From positions 94,175,867 to 94,239,866 of the forward strand of contig NC_084760.1 in the NCBI RefSeq assembly GCF_028858725.1: DNA of 64,000 bases, given 5' to 3'. This document shows positions 28,301-40,300 of the stretch, in pieces; position 1 is the first letter of the stretch; every line of letters begins with the position of its first letter. The stretch comes from Colius striatus. Taxonomy: Eukaryota > Chordata > Aves > Coliiformes > Coliidae. The notes beneath the pieces are model-generated. The model was not told where the DNA came from. It saw nothing but the letters and a program-made list of their open reading frames with translations, and did not search any database. The position numbers were made by a program, and so were the translations under genes.

Positions 28301-31300
28301 ATGCTATGCCTTGGTGCCTCACTAACCTCTCCAGTGTGGAGATGGATGACTGAGGCTTGACAGCAAAGATGCAGAGCTCTGTTTGCTGGCCTTATCTGTG
28401 AAGGTATCAAGCACAGCCTTGTTCCCAATGTGCAGTTTACTCACCCCTCCTGTTGCCTCTTAACAGGCTGGTTAGAGGAACAATCTGACCAGAGAGATGG
28501 AGAATTGTGCCTCACATTTTCTTGTTGATTTGTTCCTGTTTGCAGCTCTCCCCAGTGGGACCACGTTGAGCCTAAATACAGAGAAGAACTCCTCAGGAAC
28601 AAGGATGATGGAGAATTCTGGTATTTCCCTGATGCTCCTTCTGTCTACCAGGTTTTCTGTTCGTGTTCATTACGAAAAAGAGTCATTTAGGCAGTCCTCT
28701 GTTCTTAGGGATGGCTCAAAGCACCCTGTGTTAGCTGTGTGCAAAGAGCAAATTGGAGGTTGCCCTAACCCCATGGTTTTAGAGGAAACAAGACCTGGAG
28801 AAATGAAACTGGGCAGGATTAAGTAACAAGATGGGGAAAAGAAAAAAAGAAAAGCAAGAGAAGTAAAAATCCAACTCCTTGAGACCTAGTAATTTTGTCA
28901 CACTGCCTTTCCTCATAGAGTGCCTAGCTTGAACGTTCGACTGTCTCGTGCTCAGAGAGGAGGGGTGGCTGAGAAGGCCATACAGATTATGCATTTGACT
29001 GCTTTGGAGGTGTTTGTGGTTTTAAACTGCCTCTGATTACTCTCAGATCCAGTTTAGTCGTGAGCCATGCTTTAGAACAGCTTTTGATATTTAGAAGGTG
29101 CACACTTGTCCCATGAGACTCTCGAGAAAGGAAGGGAATGTAGGCTGGTCTGAGATAGACACTGCAGGCTTGAGCAAAGCATGAGTGTGGGGCAGGGCAC
29201 AGCAAAAAGACAAAACAAAGTGCAGTGCTAGAGGTGTACTGGAGATAGCAGGATTCCACCTAGGTACTGCTGAACATGCCCTGTAATTTTCCTGGAGCTT
29301 TGAGTGCTGTTAGGGCAGCTCAAACACATTGAGAGTTGACCTCTTCTGCAAGGTATCAGCCAGCCCAGTCAGAGCCTGCAAGTGGTCTTTGTAAGCTGCT
29401 TTACAAACATGGGAGAGCGAACCTAATCAGTGTCCCTAACAGAAAGGTGAGATTTTTCTCCTCTCTAGGATGTCTTGTGAAAACTTCCAGGAGCAGTTTT
29501 CCTGGGTGTGTATATGTAACACCAGCCCAACCTTTCTGGACTTTGGAGATCAGCACCGCACAACATGGTCTGTGGACAGGCACATCAACCTGTGGAGTCC
29601 AGCCCTTGCTGCAGGTAATGGATACTCACTGCTGTCATCCAGTCCTCTCTTCCTCTCCACTGGTGCTTACAGTGAAACATTCACTTTGAGATATTGATCA
29701 TGGGTTGTTAACGCTTACCCTTTCCCATTACAGTACCAATCAGCTAAAGAGGCAGAAACAAAGCAACAGCAGTGTCAACTGAGTTAAAACAAGAGATTTG
29801 AGATTTAGAAACTCTGAACTCTTTAAATCAAATTTTGTTTTTCCATCTTCTTTCAGCCAGTTGCAGTAGGTGTGATTGATGACCTCATCAGAAAATCTGG
29901 TCTGGTGAATATGTAGCTGATTTTACAGAGTGAGAAATACTCTGAATTTAAATGGATATGAAATGAAAGAGCTGTGCTACAAAGCTCTATTTTCAAAATT
30001 AGAAAGGCCTTTGAGCAGAAAAGACCACTGATTCTACTGTCTGTGCAAGAACTCTTCTGGCATTGTGAGCTCTGATTGATTATTAGTAGTATTTATTTTT
30101 TCATTTTCAATTTTATCTTATCTTTTTTTGACAGCTGCATCACTAAGATGGTAGCATGTGGTCAGCGAAGAAATTGCTTTTTTTCTGCAATGCTAATCCC
30201 TGATTTAGCAGCAAACAGCTTTTCTCTTACAGGTTTCAACCTCCTCCTCATAGGCTTGATCACCATGCCCAAGGAGCACTAACAAAACAATGACTGTGCC
30301 ACTGCACACCATGGGCATGGGGACTGAGCCAGGAGCTGAGGGGCTGAATTGAGAGCAGAGACATTGTTCTTGGAAGTGTGCTTTCCACCAGCCCTCTAGT
30401 AAAGCTTTGGCAAAGTTCCCATCCAAGTACAATTGGGCTAAATTGCAGCTTTCAAGGCCACTCAACACTGTTACTGATTAAAGTCTAGACTGATTTCAGC
30501 AGGTACTGCCATCTTAGCCCTTTTCCCCCTGGTCTGGGTATTTTAGTGCTTTCTTATCAGGGATGCTTCCTGTTAATCAAAACCTTGGCCAAGAAGTAGC
30601 CTTTTCCCTGTGGTGCTCAATACTCTGTCTTGGTGATCCCAAACACTAACAGGAAGGGATGGGAGGATAGCATTTGTCCATCCCATCTTTTTCTTCAATG
30701 TCTTTATGATCTCCAAGCCACAGTCTCTTTCAGCTCAGTGAATGGGTCAGGGGACTGGTTAGGAATCACTACTTTTCTGTTTCAGAGAATGTGTGCCATG
30801 TAGGTGAAACAGATGTACATGTGTTGAGAAATCTGCATGACTTTATAACTTTGCCAGAGATTTCTAGAATGATTAATGCACAATTAGTTTCACTTCAGAT
30901 GCTTCAATTCCTACTGGTAATGTAGAGACAACAGTGCTGTTTTTGTATTGGAAAGATCTTGGAGCAGTAAGTACCTGTTCCTCTTGGTCCATGACAAAAG
31001 ATCTTACATGACAGGCTACTACTGGAACATCTATGTGGCTACTGTTAATCTATTCACACTTTCCCAGCAGGCACAGTTTCAAGGAACCTCCAGTATTTTT
31101 TCCAAGTGCCAGATTTTGACTCCAAAAACTATAATGTAGTAATTTCGCTCATGCAAAAACATGCTGAGGATACGCCGCATGCAAAAAACCTGAAGATTGG
31201 ATTTTTGATCACCACGGTAAGCACAATCAGGCAGCACACAGGCACTGTTGTTTTCTGAGTGGCTTGTTGTAACTGTACGTGGAGGTGAAAGACTGAATTG

Positions 31301-34300
31301 CCTTTTGGGCTGTAAAAAGAGAGCAGTCAATATCTGGAGTGAATTTCTGGATGCCTTTTATTGTAGAACATCACATGAAAGGTAGAGTTAGGCAGACTTA
31401 GTTTCCTTTTTTCACATCTTAAGAGAAGAAAGGATGAACTTTCAGTTCCGTAGCATCCCAAAATAGCCCTGTGAAACTCAGGGAGACTTCAGGTTACAAA
31501 ACAGTGCCAGGGTAATTTCATCTGTTCCAGGAGTACTGGTGACATGCCTTGCAGGCCCAGCACAAGGCATGACAGCCAGCACTAACCACAGTACTTGAGC
31601 AGTACTCCAGGTTTAGTAGGGAAGTGAATGGCCCCTTGTTCCCCAAAATGGGCCTTACTCATCCTCCTTTTCTATCACAGAAATGCCAGGCAAAACCCAT
31701 GTGTAAAAAGGATGGATGGCATTTCTTTAGACGTACAGAGTTAATCTACTTGTATACCTGGGACATCCACTACAGTTTCCCCGTGTTTTTTTTCTTAGTG
31801 GTTGTCCAGAGAGTTGCTGTTTCAAGGGCAGTTGTTGTCAGAGCATTACCAGGCTTAATGAAAGCCAAATTGATAGTGTGGATGGATGATAGCCTTTTCC
31901 AAAGTGTTTTTGTTGTTGACTGGGTGGGAGAAGGGTTGTTCTTAACCTGAAGAATAAAAGGAAGTGGATTGCTATGACCCTAATTTCAAGTCCTCCATAT
32001 CACTGAAGAGGTTTGTCCTAAGTCCCAGACTTTGAATAATTGATGCCATAAGTCTAACAGCTCCTCATAAAGGAAAAGCATGGCTTTATATCTTATAAAA
32101 AAAGGTCTGATAAATAAAAGATGCAATGAAAAAGTCATCCCTCCAGCAAGCAGAACTCACTGTCTCTATGCAGAGAATCTCTGACTGGTGCAGATATCAG
32201 GCCTGCAGGATTCCATGGGGCCAGCTGTGCCACTCAGAAAGAGCTGCTGCACGTGGTGAATAGGGAACTTTCTCCTTCCAGCATCCTCGTCATCTGTCCT
32301 CCAACAGTCACCAGGCATGGAGGTCCCTGCATACTCTTGCATGATACATGGGCTCAATTATCTTAAAGGTCTTTTCCAACCATTGTGATTCTATGATTCT
32401 ACGTCTACCTCGATTATTCACCCATTTTAACAGAAATATCTCTTGCTGGGAAGTGATGGCATAGATCTTGAGTCCCTTGAAAAGAGGTTGTTTAATCAAG
32501 TAGACTAGGACACAGATTTGCTCCATTCTTGCTTTATGTTTAATAATTCTTTCTTCCCTTATAGTTGATGCTCAAGTGTGTTAATTAAGTTTTTCTCTCT
32601 CTTGGTATTCATTCCATCCATTCTGAAGGATGGATGAAATTTGATGAGTATGTCAAGTCTGGATAACATGACCACTGTGGCCCACAGCTCACCTCAGGCT
32701 CAGTTTAGGCTTCTGGTGCTAGGTGACCTCCTACACAGTAGCTGAAGGGCAAGGCCAGAACAGACCATTATTAGAGATGCCAGGATTACTATGGGGCACC
32801 ATCTCAATGAGTCATGCTGCTCTGTCACACCACATCCTTTAGTAATGTAATGGCATTGGTACAAATTGATAAGGCAGATTATACATAAAATACTCACCAA
32901 TGGACAAACACTAAGTATTTTGACATGTAGAGCTGGTCTACCAGCTCCTCACAGACTGTCTAGCATCATGCCTTGGTAGCAGCAAAAAAGCCAAGTCAAG
33001 GAGCTACAACCAGGGTAGATGTACAATCTATTACAGAATCACAGAATCTTAAGGATTGGAAGGGATCTTGAAAGATCATCTAGTCCAACCCACCTACCCC
33101 TCAGGTTATTTCTTAGTGTCTAACCTCCAAGCCTGAGGCAGTCAGAGGTGGTATCTCTGCATAAAAGTTTAAAAAAGCTTCCTTTGTGCAAGAGGCAGCC
33201 AATTAATACAATTTGTGGCTTCACTCTCTTCCCTGAACCATCAGCTGCTCATTAGCAGCATCATTCATTGTTCAGTACCTTTTGAGACGCATCAAATTCT
33301 TGCTGTGAAGTAAAAAAAGTATTATGCCTTGCCAGAATGAGAGGGGAATGCAGTGCAGGCAAGAATGCAAACGAGAACAGGCATATCTGCTAGCTCTAGG
33401 AAGCCTTTGATTAAATATAGACGTGGAACACTAATACATGGCTGTGAGGGAAGTTTAATGTTCCGTGATAGAGCTGAGCAATGTATAGTGGCTGATTCCT
33501 ATCTCACACCAGTTCTGACTCCATTGAGATATTAGTCTGCTTCTGCTTTTTACCAGAAGGAATATGGAATGAGACCCAAAAGTAAAAAGAGGATTACACC
33601 ATTTATTTCTTTGCAGGACTGCCCATTCTTATCTGCTCAAGATCTGACCCATAGTATTTAACAGGCTGCCTCCCAGCTGTCTGTAACAGGAGTCACCTTT
33701 TTTATTTTTTTCTCTCAAAATAGCAGTTTTATGTTATTTTCTCCCAAAGGCATGGCTCATAAATAACTCTGCCACGCTATATAACCATTCTAAATGGAAT
33801 TTATACATGCTGATATATTTTGGGGAATATGTTTAGTAAGGGGTTTTTTATCATGCTATCTTTACATGTCATCGTAGTAATAGGTGTTGCGTTATATTTG
33901 TTTCATCTCAGCAAGAATACTGGTATAACAGAAGAGAGATCAGAATATTCTGTTTTCTTGTGACACTTCCTAGAAGGTTTGGGTTGTGCTTCTTGAAGCA
34001 CTGTCATTTGGGTGAGATGCTTAGTGAGTTCTCTGACCTCTGAGTCACGCTAGATCTCAAAGAAGATTTAGCAAGAGTGTTCATCCTTGATTCCTTCATG
34101 AGCTCCAGTCTGCTTAATATTAATTGAAGTTCTCTTCAAATACAGCTACATTCATTTTGCCTTCTGTTTCTTTCAGTTCTTCCCCCATAGTGCATTTTTG
34201 ATGTGTCCTTGAACAAAGCCTGTCACCTAGATGGTCTTTCCATGCCACTGGGGAGGTTGAAGCATGTTAGATGCAGTGTATCTTTAGAGAGCTTTGGGGA

Positions 34301-37300
34301 TGTAAGGCTGCTGTGAGTGCCCTTGCTGTTTTACTTTGGCTCCTGACATGGAGAGGATATAACCATATAGATATATTTTTGTTTCAGGGGAGCTCCCAAG
34401 TTCTGAAACAAGGTTTTTCTCCAATTCGAGATGTGACCAGCTGCTTTATCTTGAATCCAGGAACCTATGCTGTCATTCCTGCTACAACAGAGGGCCAAGA
34501 ATTTGAATTTCTCTTACGAATTTTCGTGAAGAATCAAGACTTCAACGAGTAAGATGATAAGTACTCCTTATGGGCCCTAGAGTTTATAGTGTGCCAGGAT
34601 TTAACAGTTTAATGTCAAGATAACTAATGTGGCAATTTGCTTTTAACGTACTCTAGAAGTATGTTGGGAAGACACAGAAGAGTGTTAAGCAGCATGTTGA
34701 GGAAAATCAGACTTATAGTCAGGTGCATAGGGGTGGCCTCAGCAGAACAGCACAATAGCTCATCTGTGGCTACCAAGGGATTCAGCTGTGGTAAAAAGAG
34801 CCACACAAGTGAGCAATAATTGTTGAGATATGCATCATTGCCCCCTCACCCTCCCCAGCCCTCCCTCCCAATTGTGAGGAAATACCTCTTCACAGAAAGG
34901 AGGACTGAGACCTTGTTTTTCTCTGAGCTGCTATGTAGTTTCCTATGTTATGCTGGCTGGGTGCCTGACAGATAAGGTCTCATTCTACTTGGAGTGGGAC
35001 CTAGAAAAGCAAAGAGGGGTGAAAGGCCTTGATCTTTTCACCTAGCCATCTCACAGACAGGCTCGTAGGGCTCCCTGTGGGCACGAGAGAGGCCTTGAAG
35101 GTAAGTTTATTGGAAAAAAATCTTAGTTCATGTAAAAGCAGCTATTATCACATTTTCACATAAATATCTCTGTGTGCCATATGTAAGGAACAAGCCACAG
35201 CATTCAGCTGTACCAAATGACCTTCAAGCATTAGATGGGCATTAGCTTTCCTTCATAAGCTTTATAGCAGAGATGATTGCAGTTCTTACCTCATAGGCCT
35301 CTATCTTAATAATGAGATTATTTTGTAGGCTTTGGCCCTCTGGCAAAAATAACACAGAACAAACTAAGGCAAGTCCTTAGTTACTGAAAACAAACATGAG
35401 GAGCCTTCAGCACTATGAGTTGTGCACAAGATGGCTCAGCCTTGGGAGTCAGCACTTTCCAGGAGTGCCTCTGACCTTCCTGAGCTGGGCCAAGTGTTGG
35501 GATCCCTTTCCTGTGGGTCTATGTAATGGCACAGGTGCCATAAAACCAGCATAAAACTGGCTTGCCTGATATCTCTACCAAAATAAAAACTCAGATATTG
35601 AATGTTGTTACTAAGTAAGTCTCAGAAGGAATGGTGACCTTGGCTCATGTTCAGGCAGCCTGCAGACATTTAAAAGATGGTGCCTCTTAGTGGCCCAGAT
35701 GTTATTTTTATTCCTGACTATTAAACAAGGCAAAGAGAAAGCAGGTGAAATTTTATGTGGCTCAAGGCAAGACAGCCTGGTCTTCTGTGTGGTGAAGTTA
35801 ATCCTGGCATGCTCAGTGAGACAAGTTGCCCTCTCTCTGGTGCTGATGTCAGAAAGACTGGTTCAGGGAAGGCAGTGGTCACAGAGTAGCCAGAAACTCA
35901 GACCTGCTCATATCTGCTTGTACAGAGAAACAACAGGACTGGTACAACAGGCTCAGTTGAACTGGGACAGGCTGGGTGGTGTGTGTGCTAAGGATTTTGT
36001 GGGACTATGGGCTGGGCAGTGCTACTGTCTGTGCCTGCCTTCTGCCACAATCAATGCTCTGAAAAGGTCAGTTCTCTCCCAGTTTGACTCTTTCCGACTC
36101 TTTTCTAGGAACTCGGACTCCTCAGCCAGCACAGTGCTGCCAATGGTAAGAGTCTGTAAAAACTGGTATTGATGGTAGTGGTGGTGAATGGTTCCCAGAG
36201 ACCTGACAATTCAGTAGCCACCTCTATTGACTCCTTCATTTCCTACATACCAGACACCACTCTGTTCTTCTGTCACCACTCTGTCCCCATCCTAGAGTTC
36301 AATGCTGTCACCCTGTGACTTTGCTGGGTGAGCAGGTGGCTAGCCTGGAGTACCTTCCTGGAGAGATGAGAGTCACAACAAAGCCCTTCATCTTTCACAT
36401 ATATCCCTTCCAGAGCCTCTTTATTGAAGGAAACCTTGCACAGCTCCTGCATCACCTTGTCCATCTGTCCTTTTTACCTCGCCACCTTAACGCTTTAACC
36501 AATCAAATATAGCAGGGGGAAGAGCATTTCAAAGACACTAAATTCTTCCAGAGTCTGTAATATGGGCAATGTGTCTAAGGAGGAGAGAGGGGGAAACTTG
36601 GATGAAAAAAAAATCACAACTTGAGTTTGACCTCTTTTAAAAAGACCTCACACCTGAGAGGAGGATCATATATGCCTTCTCCATGGGAATGATTTCACAT
36701 AAGTGCTCGCACCCAAGAAAGCACAAGAGTCTATGGAGGCGAGGCCTAAAGCAGGTTTCATCTGATTTTCATCAGGATGCCTTCACAAACATAAGGGAAA
36801 TAACACTTCAAACTGGTTGTACCTCCATTTTGACCTACCTCTTGGCCAGTCTAGTCTAGCCCAGCCCGTATCTGTTGCTTGACTTAATGGCTATGAACTG
36901 TGCAACCTGGCAGAGCTGGTCCAGTCCATGCTTCTGTCTCACAGGTTCCTTGCAAAACCCTACTGCTGAGAGGCTATTATTTTTACAAGTGCAAACTCAG
37001 TGCAGGTCTTTAAAGCCAAAGGTGTAAAGCTGCTTCAGAAGAACAGAAAACGGAGTCCATCCCTTGCGATTCATTTTTCCAGCCCACAATTAAGCCCCAT
37101 TAGGCGGCTAGTGTAAATGTTGGCTTATTATCTCATTCCACTGACAAGCTGTCAGTTTACTTGGCTGTTGTCCTTAGCCAGTGTTTTGACTTTGATGAAT
37201 TATAGTACTCACACTTTCTGCTCCTGTTCAGCTATTTGGGCTTCGCTGGTGTGAATTATCTCATACAGAGCTGAAGGCATTGGGGCTTAGAATTATATAT

Positions 37301-40300
37301 TTTTTTTAAACTTTATGATGTGCAGGGTAGTTTCCCTTAGTGCCTGGTGGATCTCCTCACCAGAGGGTTGACAAAAGATCAGTTAACCATTGAATTGCAT
37401 TTGCTCAGGTACAGTCGAGCCTCCCTTGGGATTGGGAATGTACAAGAGAAAGTAAGAGTCAACTCATGATCTATTTTCTTGGTTCACATGCATCTTCACA
37501 CGACCTAAGCCAGTGATTTCAACCAAGGGCCATCAATTAAGATCAGGTTTTATATCTCTATATTCATATATAGATTTGTTAAACTCCAAACTCCACTCTG
37601 CTGTCTTGTCACCCTCTGTGTTGTCTTCCTTAGGCCCTGAGCTGCTCTTCCGTGGCTGTACTGTGCAATAGCATCCGAACTATGCTTCTTCCTTCACTGC
37701 AGTAGCTGTCCCTTGCTCCTAGTCCACTTTTTGGGTGTTAAAACTGCAGCCTATACTATACATTCCCTGCCCTTTCTAAAGTGCTCTTTGGATCTGCAGA
37801 GTTCTGTCTCCAGACGATTTTGTAAGCAAATACTTTATGTGGGTATTTTGTCTTTGTTCCAGGATGTACCACGGGAAAACCTGGACAGTTCCTATAAGGC
37901 TGTCTTCCTGAAATATGCTAAACAGGTATCCTATCTAAAGCATCTTGCTGAAAAATGAAGACAAAGGCAGGCATGGGGACTTGCAAAGATAAAAACTGGT
38001 CTACAATGTCAATACAAATCTGTTTAGAAAAGTCTTTTTTTGAAATGTAGCTCTGTCCTCAAGTGAGGAACACAGTATTGACTGGCCTGCCAAGAAACCC
38101 CCAGAAAAATGGGACATCCAGCTGTTGTAGATTGGCTAGCCCCATATATCAGCAGAGAGTTGAAGATTTGTGGTTGTGCTGGTGAAATGTACTTGCATGT
38201 GTACCATTTTATCTTTTTGGCTTGGATTCATTCATTTACTGAAAGCAATTAGAAAGCCTTGAGTATTCCCCCCTCTCATCAGCATCCTTTTCCATTTGCC
38301 TTCACAGCATTTGGAAACCAGTCATCAGACAGCATTTGAGTAATTGATTCCTGCTCTTTCAGAGCCAAAATCTGTGTGTTCACAGGAGATGCTTTTAATG
38401 GTTTAATAAACTGTTATAAAGAACTCCTCGACTTGGTCAAGGAAAAAAAAATCACTGCCAAAAGTGTTTGCACAATGGACCTCTTGCAGTTAATAGCTAT
38501 ATCAATTCCTGAAGGTGAAAATGAACATGGGAGGCCAGGGTGAATGCCCTGGGGGAGTCCCAGGAGGGAGGCAATCAGGTTCACAGATGGGCAGGCAGTT
38601 CAGAGGGAACGCAGCAGCAGAGCCAGTGCTCCCAGCCCACTCATCCAGCTGCCTGCTGTGCCTGTCACTTCACAACACTCCAACTAGGGGCTAGTGAGGT
38701 CAGCAAGGGTTCCCATCGCTGGTGGAAACACCCATGGTGCCAGGAGTGCCTGTAACTCCACTGCAAACTCTCGTAGGAAAGGACAAAGAGCGGTCTAGCA
38801 GCATGAAGGGCCTTGTTATGCTCCTAAGGGAGTGCTGCTGCTCCTCTGATATAAGCAGAGGTCCTTCTTGGTTGCCACAGTGCATCAGTAATCAGAAGTT
38901 TCAGGCAAAAGTGACACAGAATAAAACTTTATGCTCACAGACCTCTCTTTGCATTTTATCCTGCATTAGGGCTCAGCTATCGATGCCTCGCAGCTGCAAG
39001 AACTCCTTAACAAAGTGCTCCTGCAAGGTAAAGCTTTTACAGCCCAGCTAATGTCTTTGGTGCTTCCCTATTCTTAGTCTAGTGCAAATTAGACCAAGGA
39101 TTTAGTGGTGTCCTGATGGTCCTCAAAAAGTCCTCAATGTGGCTTACTGCACTGTTGGATCTTGAGGAATGAGGAGTGTCTCCAGCAGGGTTCCTTTACG
39201 TGCACAAGAGTTTGGTTTCATTTTTTGAGGAAAATCAGAGTAACATTCATGTGGAGGAGGCAATACAAACCAGACCAGCTGCTAACAGACTCTTTAATGC
39301 GTGGCCATCAGCAAAGCTGTGCATCTGCCTGACTGCCAAATTTCACCCTCCTCTCCCCCTCCCACTGCTGCCAAGGGATAGCCTCTGCTCTGCAGACATA
39401 CCCTACCCCATGCTGCCCTTCTGGATGTCTGTGCAGCTCCCACACTCACGCTTTCCTGCTCTGTGCCCCACCAATTGCAGCAGGAGCTCAGTCCCTAGCT
39501 GGGCTGCACCAGTGAGTGCTCCAGGGTGTTGTGCCTCCCACTCTCCTCACTGTCACCCAGTTTCTCCCATTTCAGCTCTGGCCTGCATCACACCTCTGCA
39601 AAGCCTCAATCTGGCTTTCAGCATTTCCCAGCCTTCCTAACTTGTCCCTAGCATGAGACAGGAGCCCAGCCAGAGGACTTGAGCCAACTCAGTCATGCAC
39701 AAGGCTCAAAGTGCTCTTAAGACTCACTAATTCAGCATAAATAGACTTTCTTGTTACTACCATTTCCCTTATCCTTATTTCAAGAGCAAGGAGTTTCCAT
39801 CAGGACAGGTAGGTGGGCAGAGACTGCAGAGTAGCCACCTGTGAGCCTAAACAAGGGCACTTGTCCTTGGGGAAGGAAGCTGTAGAGGTAGTCTAAGACA
39901 AATCAGATCCCTTCAAAGCTCTCGGCCTGGCACGTAGACCTTGCTGCTCTTTGAGAATCTGAACCAGATCTAGGGCTTTTTAGCTGCATGAGTCTTTGGA
40001 GTGGTGTCTTTTTTCCCTCCAAACGGTGACCTGATGCCTCTGTCATCCTCCTTGCTCTCACTAATTCCTTCTGTTTTGTCAATCCTTGCAGATGAAATGA
40101 CCGGCCTGGGAGGAAGATTCAGCTTCGATTCATGCAGAGGCATTTTAGCTCTGATGGATGTATCCTTTCAGCAGAAGCAATAAACTTCCCTGGTGCTGCC
40201 CATCCTTGCTTTGAGTTATGGCTGAGCTGAGCATCCCAGTGTGAGAACTTGCAAGTAAATATTAGCCACAATCCTCAATAAATAACTGTCCCAGAGTCTA

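Noticed and set aside
31367..31381. 15 bp microexon candidate (TTTTATTGTAG acceptor, GTAGAG donor) where classical calpains have a 12 bp exon 11
   Set aside because: In the required phase it contains a TGA stop. The 66 bp exon at 32434-32499 fits phase and domain spacing better.
33619..33665. Acceptor-like TTTCTTTGCAG followed by a short open stretch in intron 11
   Set aside because: The required frame meets TAA after 14 codons and there is no donor before it.
35690..36172. 160-codon plus-strand open frame overlapping exon 13
   Set aside because: The frame has no domain and is explained by chance. The 37 bp exon 36109-36145 has consensus splice sites and the expected length and phase.
39176..39640. 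154-codon plus-strand open frame in intron 15, Ser/Pro/Cys-rich
   Set aside because: No splice context, no recognised motif, and the composition follows a local CT-rich stretch.
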